From the NCBI RefSeq assembly GCF_009857535.1, contig NZ_WWCS01000010.1:62001-126000 (forward strand): a stretch of 64,000 nt of DNA, in the 5' to 3' direction. Made by a program: the position numbers and the translations under genes. Below, piece by piece: positions 35,705 to 44,389 of the stretch (the stretch's first letter is position 1; each line of letters opens with the position of its first letter). The notes under the pieces were generated by a model. That model was not told the DNA's origin. It did no database searches and was given only the letters and a program-made list of their open reading frames with translations. Origin of the DNA: Duganella margarita. Its GTDB lineage: Bacteria > Pseudomonadota > Gammaproteobacteria > Burkholderiales > Burkholderiaceae_D.

Positions 35705-35898
35705 CGGGGATTGCCGCCCAGGATGCGCGCCGGCAGCATGACGACGGCGCGCAGCAACTCAAACACGCCTTCGACGCCGATGCCCACCAGCCGGAACGGC
35801 AAGGTAATCAGCCACAGCACCGGATATAACACCAGCGCCAGCAACGCCAGCGGCCAGCAAAAGAACAGCAACGCCAGCCACAGTAGAAAACTCAGCAT
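35701..35898 (-). CDS. 65-residue hydrophobic membrane protein
   Basis: A short protein dominated by two hydrophobic segments, LSFLLWLALLFFCWPLALLA and VLYPVLWLITLPFRLVGIGV, followed by an amphipathic end (ELLRAVVMLPARILGGNPR). GGGAGC precedes the ATG, and codon use matches the neighbours, both of which support a real gene. It ends 4 bp inside the convergent pldA end. Similar small proteins are known as uncharacterised membrane peptides. No function is assigned. Confidence 0.6.
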   Translation of the reverse strand: MLSFLLWLALLFFCWPLALLALVLYPVLWLITLPFRLVGIGVEGVFELLRAVVMLPARILGGNPR

Positions 35899-36031
35899 GA
35901 GAAGCTCCCGATACGGTTGATTTATTGTCTATAATGTCACTCTAATAGAGCAGCACCGCGCACGCAATCCTGGTGCGACCAGCTGCATAAAACGCCGATC
36001 AATCGTCGGTTTCTGGGGACAAACGGAGTAG

Positions 36032-37804
36032 ATGATGCATCCATCGTGGTATCTGGCGGCGCTGCTGAGCAGCGCCAGCCTGTTGCAAGCGCACGCCCAG
36101 CAACCAGCGCCTGCTGCTGCACCCAGCGTCACCGTCGCCGGCCAGCGCCATGCGTCCGAGTGGTTCCGGGTCGAGAGCCAGCATTTCATCGTGTATTCCG
36201 ACACCAGCAACGACGACGTCGCCCTGCTGCTGAACCAGCTGGAAAAGCTGGACCAGATGCTGCGGGTCTACACCAAGCCCTTCCTGAAAGCCACCGGCAA
36301 CGAGCCCAAACTGACTTTCTACTACCACGACAGCGCCAACGACCTCGACGGCCTGGCCGCCAACCAGCCGGCCGATGCCATCGGCCTGTACACTAGCTGC
36401 ACTGCGGCAGTCCAGGGCTTCGGCGTCCAGTTAAACAAGCTGGAGCGGCCGGACAAGCTGGTCAAGCCCAAGGCGGAACAGAGCGAAAGCCTGGGCTATC
36501 TGTTCGAGGCCTATACGCGCCACTTCATCTACCGCTACACCGATATCCGGGCGCCGACCTCGTTCATCGACGGCCTGGCGCAGTATTTCGCCAGCGCCCG
36601 CTTCTCCGACGCGCAAATGCTGGTCGGGCGGACCCCGCTCAACGTCAACCGCTATCTGTCCTTCCTCGACCAGGGCAATCCCTACTACCTCGACTACAAG
36701 GACGTGCTGGAGCAGAACGACTCGCGCGCCATCGGTAATATGTCGCAGGCCGGCATCAAGCTGGAATTCGCCGCCCGCTCCTGGCTGCTGACGCATTACA
36801 TGCTGTCTTCCGACGACAATCGCAACAAGCTGGTCACCTATCTGGCGGCGGTGTACCGCGACACGCCGATTCCGCAGGCGTTCGAGCAAGCCTATGGCAT
36901 CAAGACCGGCGATCTCGGCAAGGAGATGTGGCGTTACCGGAATACCTCGGTCAAGGTGCTGCAGGTGGATGTCCCCGAGCTGACCCCGGCCGTCATGGAA
37001 TTCAAGAGCCTGCCCCAATCGTCGGGCGAATTTGTGCTGGCCGAGTCAGCGCTCAAGTCCTGCCCTACCCGCCCGGCCGGCGAAGCGCTGCTGCGCCAGA
37101 CCGCGCGCGCGGCCGCCAATTACCCCTCCAACGATTATGCCCAGCTGGTACTGAGCCGCGCGCAGATCGACTGGGGCAATCCACAGGACGCGCTGCCTTA
37201 TCTCAGCGCGGCGGCGAAAAAACCGGGCGCCAGCGCCGAAGTGCTGTACCTTCTCGGCCAGACCCAGCTGCGTTTGTCGCAACTCGACGCCGCCCGTAAC
37301 AGCCTGGGGCAATCGCTGAATCTGGACCCAAAATCGGCCGAAGCCGCCTACGCGCTGTACCAGGCAGGCCTCCAATCGGGCCAGCCGCCGGACGACGACA
37401 CGCTGGCCGCCGCCATCGTCGCCTTCAACAACGGGCACGAAGTCACCACGCTGGCGCGTTCGGCCGCACTGGCCTATGCCTATGCGGGCGATAAGGCGCG
37501 TGCCCGCAACGCCCTCAAGCTGATGGCGCATAACATCCGGGAGCCGGAACTGTCGGCGTGGGCCAAGATCTGGCTGGGCAAACTGGCGGCCGGCGTCGGC
37601 AAGGACGCGCTGCTGGCCGAGATGCGCGTGCAGCCAGCGGCCGGCACGGTGTTCAGGGAATGGACCATCGCCACGGCGACGGTGATGCAGGATATCGAGC
37701 GTAACGCCGGGCTGCAGAAGGCCCGCAGCTACCTCGACCAGCAAAGCGTCAATCCGGCCAATCCGGACAGAGCCTTGCAGTCGACGTTTGGCGGCAGCCG
37801 TTAA
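36032..37804 (+). CDS. TPR protein with inactive DUF1570-like peptidase domain
   Basis: A 590-residue secreted protein (signal peptide residues 1-22). Residues 40-300 resemble the gluzincin-like domain of DUF1570 proteins (EWFRVESQHFIVYSDTSNDD at the start, SFIDGLAQYFASARF at the second half). The zinc motif HExxH is replaced by FEAYT at residues 158-162, and the third ligand Glu by Asp 180, so it is probably not a metallopeptidase. Residues 340-590 contain TPR-like helices (AEVLYLLGQTQLRLSQLDAA, YAYAGDKARARNALKL). A TATAAT at 35930-35935 may be its -10. It abuts the convergent methyltransferase gene. Confidence 0.75.
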   Translation: MMHPSWYLAALLSSASLLQAHAQQPAPAAAPSVTVAGQRHASEWFRVESQHFIVYSDTSNDDVALLLNQLEKLDQMLRVYTKPFLKATGNEPKLTFYYHDSANDLDGLAANQPADAIGLYTSCTAAVQGFGVQLNKLERPDKLVKPKAEQSESLGYLFEAYTRHFIYRYTDIRAPTSFIDGLAQYFASARFSDAQMLVGRTPLNVNRYLSFLDQGNPYYLDYKDVLEQNDSRAIGNMSQAGIKLEFAARSWLLTHYMLSSDDNRNKLVTYLAAVYRDTPIPQAFEQAYGIKTGDLGKEMWRYRNTSVKVLQVDVPELTPAVMEFKSLPQSSGEFVLAESALKSCPTRPAGEALLRQTARAAANYPSNDYAQLVLSRAQIDWGNPQDALPYLSAAAKKPGASAEVLYLLGQTQLRLSQLDAARNSLGQSLNLDPKSAEAAYALYQAGLQSGQPPDDDTLAAAIVAFNNGHEVTTLARSAALAYAYAGDKARARNALKLMAHNIREPELSAWAKIWLGKLAAGVGKDALLAEMRVQPAAGTVFREWTIATATVMQDIERNAGLQKARSYLDQQSVNPANPDRALQSTFGGSR

Positions 37805-38725
37805 TCAGGCGAAGGCGGCGACGCGCTGCGGTTGCAGCGCGGCTTCGTACAATACTTCAGCTTGCAGTGACGCTTGCAGCGACGGCAGCGAACCGCCGGC
37901 GCGGTACTGGAAGCTGACTTGCAACACGTCGCCCTCGCGCGCCTTGACCGGCGTCGCCAGCGGCAGCGTCATATAGCCCATCAGCCAGTCGATGGTGCTG
38001 GAACGCTCCTGCACCACCTGCAGGATGTTCTTGGTGACAAACCGCATGGCGTTGATCTCGCCATTGCGCTCGACCACAAACTTGCCCTGCCACGAGTACA
38101 GCAGTTCGTTCGGCTGGTTGAAGTCGATGATGCTGTAGACGGCCGGCGGCGCCATCTCCACCGTGCCCGGGTAAATCACCGTGGTTTCCTGGAACTGCAC
38201 GATCGGCGCGTAGAAGCCTTCGAAGTCGTACTCCTGCTGCAGGGGCTGCACCGCCATGATGACCGCTTCCGGCAGGAAGATCGGCAGCGGACCGCCGAAA
38301 CGCTCCAGATAGCGGCGCTTGAACGATTCGATCACCTCGACCTGCTTTTCGCGCAGCATGCCGACGTGCAGCATCTCGCAGATGACCACATCGACCGGCT
38401 CGGGCGGCAGGTATTCGAAGGCGTCGGCGTGGATCACCTCGACCTTGTCGCCATTCGGATTGAGCGCCAGGAACTTGCGCGCTTCCTTCACCATGTCCGG
38501 ATTGAACTCGACGCAATACACCTTGGACGCCTGCGACGCCGCAAACCACGACAGCACGCCAGTGCCGCCACCCAGCTCCAGCACCTTGGCGCCGGGCTTG
38601 ACCGCATAGGCGATCGCCGACTTGAACGGATGCATGCGGTTCTGGTCCATCAGCATATTGTGATGGTAGTGGAGTGGAATGAACTGCCCCAGATAGCAGC
38701 TTTCGATTTCGCGTTCGTTGAGCAT
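37805..38725 (-). CDS. Class I SAM-dependent methyltransferase (PRMT-like)
   Basis: A 306-residue protein. Motif I is VLELGGGTGVLSWFAA, motif post I is VYCVEFNPD, and VDVVICEMLHVGMLREKQVE matches the double-E-loop region of protein arginine methyltransferase-like enzymes. A beta-barrel-like C-terminal part follows (residues 170-300), as in PRMTs. ATG 38725 has AAGGA at good spacing and gives the natural start; 25 further codons are open upstream. The substrate is unknown, possibly a protein. It is convergent with the TPR gene and divergent from the RsbQ-like hydrolase. Confidence 0.85.
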   Translation of the reverse strand: MLNEREIESCYLGQFIPLHYHHNMLMDQNRMHPFKSAIAYAVKPGAKVLELGGGTGVLSWFAASQASKVYCVEFNPDMVKEARKFLALNPNGDKVEVIHADAFEYLPPEPVDVVICEMLHVGMLREKQVEVIESFKRRYLERFGGPLPIFLPEAVIMAVQPLQQEYDFEGFYAPIVQFQETTVIYPGTVEMAPPAVYSIIDFNQPNELLYSWQGKFVVERNGEINAMRFVTKNILQVVQERSSTIDWLMGYMTLPLATPVKAREGDVLQVSFQYRAGGSLPSLQASLQAEVLYEAALQPQRVAAFA

Positions 38726-38830
38726 GGTGGTCCTTGGTAGATGCGCTAAGGACATTATCGTTAAGATTGTTGATGTCCTATGCCGGGAACTGCAAGGCAA
38801 ATACCCGCCAATTCAATTCGCGCTCAGCGG

Positions 38831-38860
38831 TTAACCAATAGGCATTATTGCGCTTATACT
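38831..38860 (+). promoter_or_regulatory. Predicted sigma-70 promoter of the RsbQ-like gene
   Basis: TTAACC (38831-38836) and TATACT (38855-38860) are 18 bp apart (4 of 6 and 5 of 6 matches). Transcription would begin near 38867, about 19 bp before the ATG at 38886. Confidence 0.45.
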
Positions 38861-38885
38861 AGCGGCGATTCGCTTCGGAGATACC

Positions 38886-39689
38886 ATGTCCATCCAGTTT
38901 CGCAATAATGTCCACTGTCACGGCGACGGCCCGATTACGTTGATGTTCGTCCATGGCTATGGCTGCGACCAGCAGATGTGGCGTTTCATCTACCCATCGT
39001 TCCTGGGCCGCTACCGGGTGGTGCTGATGGACCTGACCGGCAGCGGCGGCTCGGACCTGAGCGCCTACGACCGCGACAAGTACAGCACCTTGTATGGTCA
39101 TGCGGAGGACGTTCTGGATGTGATCGACCTGTACGCCAAGGCGCCCGTGGTGTTTATCGGCCATTCGGTCAGTGCCATGATCGGCATGCTGGCGTCCATC
39201 ATGTCGCCGGAAAAATTTACCGCACAAATCATGGTCGGTCCGTCGCCGTGCTACATCAACGATGGCGACTATGTGGGCGGTTTCAATGCGGAGGACATCG
39301 ACGGCCTGCTGCAGCTGATGGAAATCGATTACGACAGCTGGATCAAGCGCATGGCGCCGGTGATCATGGGGGCGCCGCGCCAGCCTGTCCTGCAGGAAGA
39401 GTTGCTGACCCGTTTTGCCAAGAACGATCCGGAAATCACCCGCCACTTCGCCCGCGTGACCTTTACCGCCGACCATCGCGCGGAGGTGGAAAAATCGACC
39501 GTGCCGGCGCTGATCCTGCAATGCAGCGACGACATGATCGCGCCGCGCGAGGTGGGCGATTATCTGCACCAGCACCTGGCCAACAGCCAGTTGGCGGTCA
39601 TCGACAACGTCGGCCACTGCCCGCATATGAGTTCGCCGTCGGCCAGTTCGGACCTGATCGAAGATTACCTGCTGCATCTTGGCGTTTAG
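38886..39689 (+). CDS. Alpha/beta hydrolase, RsbQ/KAI2-like
   Basis: A 267-residue hydrolase. The catalytic triad is Ser in FIGHSVSAMIG, Asp in CSDDMIAP and His in GHCPHMSSP; the oxyanion region is FVHGYGCDQQMWRF. This pattern is that of the RsbQ / DWARF14-KAI2 group, small hydrolases that sense or hydrolyse small lactone-like ligands. In Bacillus RsbQ works with the PP2C phosphatase RsbP, but no such partner is adjacent here; the nearest PP2C is the SiaA-like protein 16 kb away. It is a single-gene unit with its own predicted promoter. Confidence 0.88.
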   Translation: MSIQFRNNVHCHGDGPITLMFVHGYGCDQQMWRFIYPSFLGRYRVVLMDLTGSGGSDLSAYDRDKYSTLYGHAEDVLDVIDLYAKAPVVFIGHSVSAMIGMLASIMSPEKFTAQIMVGPSPCYINDGDYVGGFNAEDIDGLLQLMEIDYDSWIKRMAPVIMGAPRQPVLQEELLTRFAKNDPEITRHFARVTFTADHRAEVEKSTVPALILQCSDDMIAPREVGDYLHQHLANSQLAVIDNVGHCPHMSSPSASSDLIEDYLLHLGV

Positions 39690-39795
39690 TGCGCGGTGTT
39701 TAGTGCGATCAGGCGCGCACGTTACAACAGGTAACAGCTTGGTCTGCAGACGCCTGATAACCTAGCCTCAACTATTAGCGAGGAAGGAAGTCATC

Positions 39796-41520
39796 ATGGC
39801 CGCTCAAGCAAAATATGTGATGTCGTCAACGCTGTTGCTGAGCCTGCTCACGCTGGCTGGCTGCAACAAGCCGGTCGAGCCGCAACAGCCCAAGGTGGCC
39901 GCCGCCCAACCGGCGCCACCGTACACGCCGCCTACTGCGGAGCAACTGTCGCAGATGGTCGCACCGATCGCCTTGTTCCCGGATAAGCTGGTGGGCCAGG
40001 TGCTGGCGGGCGCCACCTATCCTGCGCAAGTGACCGCCGCCGACCAGTGGCTGGCGCAAAATCCGTCCCTGAAGGGCGATGCGCTGCAATCGGCCGAAGC
40101 CGCCCAGCCGTGGGATGTCAGCGTCAAATCGCTGACCGCGTTCCCGAGCGTGCTCGATCAGATGGCCGGCAATATCCAGTGGACCACCTCGCTCGGCCAG
40201 GCCTACGCCAACGATCCCAACGATGTGATGAACGCTATCCAGGTGATGCGTCTGCGCGCGCAGCAGGCCGGCAATCTGAAGAGTTCGCCGCATTTGAAGG
40301 TGACGACCGCAGTGCGGGCCGCGCCGCCGCCGAACTACGTTGATCAGGCGCCGCCGGACCAGGTGGTGTACGCCGGGCCGGCGGTCATTCCGCCGCCACC
40401 GCAAACCATCATCATTGAGCCGGCCGAGCCGGATGTGGTCTACGTGCCGCGCTACAACCCGACCATCGTCTATGGTGCGCCGGTGGACGTGTATCCCGGC
40501 TGGACCTATCGTGAGCCGGTGTACGCCAGCAACGATCTGGTGACTACCGGTGCGATTACCTTCGGGATTGGTATTCTGGTCGGCGCGGCGGTTAGCCATC
40601 ATTACCATGACTGGGGCTGGAATGCCTGGGGCGTCAACTGGGGCGGGCCGGGGTATGGAGGCGGCGGCTGGCATCGTCCGGCGGTGGTGTACAACAATAA
40701 TACCTACGTGACGAAGTCGGTTACCGTGATCAACAATTACCATGGCGCGCCGCGTGGCCCAGCGCTGGCCGGCAACCCGCAGCCAATGCGGCCGATGCCG
40801 CCAACCCAGCAGATGCAGCACATGCAGCCGATGCAGCCGACGCGGCAGGCCGGGCCGATGACTATGCCACACTTTACCGCGCACGACGCGGTGCCGGGTT
40901 CGCGCCCGCCAATGATGGCAGCGTCACATGGTCCGCAACCACAAGCCATGGCGCAGCACGATTTCCGTCAGCAGCCGGGTCAGTCGCCTCGTATGGCGCA
41001 GCAGATGCAGGAACATGGTGCGCAGGCGATGCACATGCAGACAGGACAGCAGCATCTGCCCATGATGCAACATCAGCAGCCCAGCCCACAGCAGCATCAA
41101 CCGCCAGCGCAAGTGCAGCAAGCGTCAGCCCAGCAGCACCAGCCGCAGATGCAGCAGCATCAAACGCTAGCTCAGCAGCGTGAGCCGCAACCGCAGCAGC
41201 ACCAGCCGACCGCTCAGCAACAGCAAGCGCCGGTTCAGCACGGGGGCGCTGCTATGCGTGCGGACAATGGCATGCGGGCGGACGCTGGAATGCCACGCGC
41301 GCTGGAGCCACACCGCGAATTCAACGGGCCCGATCGCGCTCAGGCGCAGGCAAGGCATCAGGAAATGGCGGCGCGTGCCCGTCCGGAAATGGCAGCGATG
41401 GCTCAGCATCCTGCGGCGCAGCCTCGCCCCCAGCAGCCCCACGCCGAACCGCGGCGCGAGGAGCATCATCAACAAGCCGCTCATCACGAGCAGCATGATA
41501 AGCACGAGCATCACGGCTAG
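39796..41520 (+). CDS. DUF3300 lipoprotein with Q/H/M-rich tail
   Basis: A 574-residue protein. LLSLLTLAGC is a lipobox (Cys at about residue 23). DUF3300 spans about residues 45-270: PIALFPDKLVGQVLAGATYP, PWDVSVKSLTAFPSVLDQMA and PDVVYVPRYNPTIVYG are family signatures. A glycine/tryptophan-rich stretch follows (WGWNAWGVNWGGPGYGGGGW). From about residue 330 to the end it is low complexity, rich in Gln, His, Met and Pro, ending in a His/Glu/Lys cluster that might bind metals. DUF3300 function is unknown. GAGGAAGGA supports the ATG. Confidence 0.88.
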   Translation: MAAQAKYVMSSTLLLSLLTLAGCNKPVEPQQPKVAAAQPAPPYTPPTAEQLSQMVAPIALFPDKLVGQVLAGATYPAQVTAADQWLAQNPSLKGDALQSAEAAQPWDVSVKSLTAFPSVLDQMAGNIQWTTSLGQAYANDPNDVMNAIQVMRLRAQQAGNLKSSPHLKVTTAVRAAPPPNYVDQAPPDQVVYAGPAVIPPPPQTIIIEPAEPDVVYVPRYNPTIVYGAPVDVYPGWTYREPVYASNDLVTTGAITFGIGILVGAAVSHHYHDWGWNAWGVNWGGPGYGGGGWHRPAVVYNNNTYVTKSVTVINNYHGAPRGPALAGNPQPMRPMPPTQQMQHMQPMQPTRQAGPMTMPHFTAHDAVPGSRPPMMAASHGPQPQAMAQHDFRQQPGQSPRMAQQMQEHGAQAMHMQTGQQHLPMMQHQQPSPQQHQPPAQVQQASAQQHQPQMQQHQTLAQQREPQPQQHQPTAQQQQAPVQHGGAAMRADNGMRADAGMPRALEPHREFNGPDRAQAQARHQEMAARARPEMAAMAQHPAAQPRPQQPHAEPRREEHHQQAAHHEQHDKHEHHG

Positions 41521-41581
41521 CGAACCCGGTCAGCAGCCCGCGCTGGCGTGTGACTTCTGGCTGGCTGCTAGCGTGGGGAGG

Positions 41582-42244
41582 CTAGCGCGGCTTCTTGTTC
41601 GCCAGGAAGGTGTTGATGGTCTTGGCGATCCAAGGCTTGTCGGCCTTCTCGGCAAAACCGGCGGCGGTCAGGTGGAAGCCCCCGTCCTTCAGCGTCGCGT
41701 CGGCGCCTTGATTTAGCAGCAGCTCGACGACCTCTTCCTGCCCTTCGCGGGCGGCGATCATCAGCGGCGTCATGCCGGACGGCGTTTCGGCGTCAATATA
41801 GGCGTACTTGTCGAGCAGGATGGTGGTGATCTCCACGCTGCCGGACGCTGCCGCGTAATGCAGCGCCGTCCAGCCCTTCTGGTTCACCTGCGCGCCGCGC
41901 TTGAGTAATTCCAGCAACGCTGTCTTGTTCTTGCGGAAGGCCGCCATCATCAGCGCCGTGTTGCCATTCGGCGCCTTGGCTTCCAGGTCGATGCCTTTTT
42001 GGTCCATCAGCACCCGCGCCACATTCAGCGCCTCATAACGCATAGCCACGATCAGCCCGGTCTCGCCATTGGAATCACGCGCATTCGGATTGACGCCGCG
42101 CGCCAGCATCTTCTTCACCCGCTCGGCACCATCCAGCTGCGCAGCGCGGAAGAACTCCACCTCGTCGTCGCTCTGCTCGAAGGCAAATGCTGGCACCACC
42201 GCCAACGCGGCCAGAGCCAGCAACACTAACCGGCGCCGCATCAT
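41582..42244 (-). CDS. Ankyrin repeat protein, exported
   Basis: A 220-residue protein with a signal peptide (residues 1-20, PAFA|F) and about five ankyrin repeats between residues 25 and 200, for example NGNTALMMAAFRKNKTALLE, GWTALHYAAASGSVEITTIL and SGMTPLMIAAREGQEEVVEL. Its start overlaps the tatD stop by 4 bp, so it is translated with tatD. Periplasmic ankyrin proteins act as protein-binding scaffolds; the partner is unknown. It marks the distal end of the block that begins at mltG in related bacteria. Confidence 0.9.
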   Translation of the reverse strand: MMRRRLVLLALAALAVVPAFAFEQSDDEVEFFRAAQLDGAERVKKMLARGVNPNARDSNGETGLIVAMRYEALNVARVLMDQKGIDLEAKAPNGNTALMMAAFRKNKTALLELLKRGAQVNQKGWTALHYAAASGSVEITTILLDKYAYIDAETPSGMTPLMIAAREGQEEVVELLLNQGADATLKDGGFHLTAAGFAEKADKPWIAKTINTFLANKKPR

Positions 42245-43020
42245 GCCGGCACGTTAAACAGTGTGCGGAAATTGGCCGTGGTCTGCTCAGCCACCTGTTC
42301 CACCGACACGCCTTTCAGCTTGGCGATGTATTCGCCCACATGCGCCACAAAGCCCGGCTCATTCATGAGGCCACGGAACGGCACCGGCGCCAGATACGGC
42401 GAATCGGTCTCAATCAGGATGCGCTCCAGCGGCAGTTCCAGAGCCACCGCCTGCAAATCCTTGGCGCTCTTGAAGGTCACGATGCCCGAAAAAGAAATAT
42501 AAAAGCCTATCTCGATGGCCGCGCGCGCCACTTCCAGCGACTCGGTAAAGCAATGCATCACGCCGGCCACGCCGCCCGCCTCGGTGCCGGCGCCTTCTTC
42601 ACGCATGATGCGGATGGTGTCCTCGCTGGCGCTGCGGGTGTGAATGATCAGCGGCTTGCGGGTAAGCCGCGACGCTTTGATATGCGTGCGGAAGCGCTCG
42701 CGCTGCCATTCCAGGTCACCTTCCAGCCGGAAGTAATCCAGCCCGGTCTCGCCGATGGCGATGATTTTCGGGTCGTCCGCGAGCTGCACCAGCTGTTCGA
42801 CGGATGGTTCCGGCGTGTCCTCATAGTCCGGATGCACGCCAACCGAGGCGTAGATATGCGGATACTGATGGGCCAGCGCCAACACTTGCGGGAAATCCGG
42901 CAGGTCAACCGACACGCACAGCGCGTGGGTCACCTGGTTTTCCGCCATCTTGGCGAGAATCTCAGGCATGCGAGCGGCCAGCTCAGGGAAATTGATGTGG
43001 CAATGGGAGTCGATATACAT
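42241..43020 (-). CDS. tatD: TatD family metal-dependent hydrolase
   Basis: A 259-residue TIM-barrel DNase-like hydrolase. Metal ligands are visible in YIDSHCHINF (HxH), AIGETGLDYF (Glu), PLIIHTRSA (His), VMHCFTES (His) and LIETDSPYLAP (Asp). TatD enzymes act as 3'-5' exonucleases or D-aminoacyl hydrolases. ATG 43020 matches the family start; 21 open codons upstream are not conserved-looking. In many proteobacteria tatD follows pilZ directly; here a divergent antiporter/KfrA pair lies between them. Confidence 0.94.
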   Translation of the reverse strand: MYIDSHCHINFPELAARMPEILAKMAENQVTHALCVSVDLPDFPQVLALAHQYPHIYASVGVHPDYEDTPEPSVEQLVQLADDPKIIAIGETGLDYFRLEGDLEWQRERFRTHIKASRLTRKPLIIHTRSASEDTIRIMREEGAGTEAGGVAGVMHCFTESLEVARAAIEIGFYISFSGIVTFKSAKDLQAVALELPLERILIETDSPYLAPVPFRGLMNEPGFVAHVGEYIAKLKGVSVEQVAEQTTANFRTLFNVPA

Positions 43021-43171
43021 GCCGCGATTGTACCTGATCGCGTCCCACACTCCTTTTGTGGAATCGATACCACTGCGTCTCAAGAAAACGCTTTCATTTT
43101 TAATATTGGCAAGTTAGTATCGTTCGACGGTATGTAATTACGTTACGCAAAATAAAAAATACGGAGACCTA

Positions 43172-44377
43172 ATGAACACTAGCGAAATCTTCCTGCTGGC
43201 GATGCTGCTCATCTTCGCCGTGCCTTATCTGTTTTGGCGGCTGCTGAGAACCGACTATTTTGCGCCGCTGGTGGTGGTCCAGATCATCATGGGCGTGATC
43301 CTCGGCCCTGGCGTGATGGGCAACCTGTTCCCCGAATACCATCAATTCGTCTTCAATCCGGACGTGGTGAAAACCCTCAACGGCGTCTCGATGTGGGGCG
43401 TGATCCTGTTCGTGATGCTGGCCGGGGTGGAGCTGGACCTGAAAAAGACCTGGCAATATCGCCGCGAAAGCATGACCACCGCCGGCCTGTCGCTGGGCAT
43501 GCCGCTGCTGTTCGGCTGCGGCGCCGCCCTGCTGCTGCTGAACTACCAGGGCTGGATCGGCGCCAAAGCCGCTCCCTGGCAATTCCTGATCGGCACCGGC
43601 ATGGCCTGCGCCGTGACCGCGCTGCCGGTGCTGGTCATGCTGATGGAAAAGCTGGAGATCCTGCGCCAGCCGATGGGCCAGCGCCTGCTGCGCTACGCCA
43701 GCCTGGACGACGTCGCCATCTGGGGCGTGCTGGCGCTGCTGATGCTGGACTGGGAACGCGTCGGCCGCCAGGCCGGCTTCCTGGCCGCCTTCGCCATCCT
43801 GACCTTCGCTTACCGCCGCCTGATGGTGCGCCTGAGCAAAAACGACCGCTGGGCGGTGGCCCTGATCTGGCTGATCGCCTGCTCGTTCGGCGCCGACTGG
43901 GCCGGCCTGCACTTCATGGTTGGCGCCTTCCTGGCCGGCGTGGTGATGGATGCGGACTGGTTTGGCCAAGAAGCGCTGGACGCCATGTTCAAGAACGTGC
44001 TGCTGATCCTGATGCCAGTGTTCTTCCTCAGCACCGGGTTGCGCACCAAGTGGGACCTGGGCGGCTATTCGGTGTTCTTCGTCGCCGGCCTGCTGCTGCT
44101 GGCCTCGGTGGGCGGCAAGCTGGCGGCGGCGCACATGGCCGGCAAAATCCTCAAATGGAAGGAAGGCGAAGCCTCGATCATCGGCTGGCTGTTGCAATCA
44201 AAGGGCTTGATCGAAATCGTGTTCGCCAATATCCTGCTGGATAAACAGATCATCACCAGCGAGACGTTCACCGCGCTGCTGTTGATGGCGGTCGGCAGTA
44301 CCATGCTGACCATCCCGCTGGTCCACCCTAAGCTGCACCGCGCACAGAATCGCGGGCTGGTCGGCCAGGCAAGTTAG
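43172..44377 (+). CDS. Cation:proton antiporter (CPA2 / Kef type)
   Basis: A 401-residue protein with about twelve membrane segments and the Na_H_Exchanger fold. Family regions are MGVILGPGVMGNLFPEYHQF, VILFVMLAGVELDLKK and GTGMACAVTALPVLVMLMEK, with Asp residues in SLDDVAIWG as the expected ion site. There is no C-terminal RCK/TrkA domain, unlike Kef channels. CGGAG lies before the ATG. It is followed 12 bp later by the KfrA-like gene, and both run opposite to the flanking tatD and pilZ genes. Confidence 0.88.
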   Translation: MNTSEIFLLAMLLIFAVPYLFWRLLRTDYFAPLVVVQIIMGVILGPGVMGNLFPEYHQFVFNPDVVKTLNGVSMWGVILFVMLAGVELDLKKTWQYRRESMTTAGLSLGMPLLFGCGAALLLLNYQGWIGAKAAPWQFLIGTGMACAVTALPVLVMLMEKLEILRQPMGQRLLRYASLDDVAIWGVLALLMLDWERVGRQAGFLAAFAILTFAYRRLMVRLSKNDRWAVALIWLIACSFGADWAGLHFMVGAFLAGVVMDADWFGQEALDAMFKNVLLILMPVFFLSTGLRTKWDLGGYSVFFVAGLLLLASVGGKLAAAHMAGKILKWKEGEASIIGWLLQSKGLIEIVFANILLDKQIITSETFTALLLMAVGSTMLTIPLVHPKLHRAQNRGLVGQAS

Positions 44378-44389
44378 GAGACAGAGAAC

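Noticed and set aside
39684..39707. Direct repeat GTTTAGTGCG twice at the end of the RsbQ-like gene
   Set aside because: Two 10-bp copies 14 bp apart look like a small local duplication around the stop codon; no function is suggested.
43106..43136. Possible promoter TTGGCA / TATGTA for the antiporter
   Set aside because: The spacer is 19 bp and the -10 match is weak; not enough to list as a feature.
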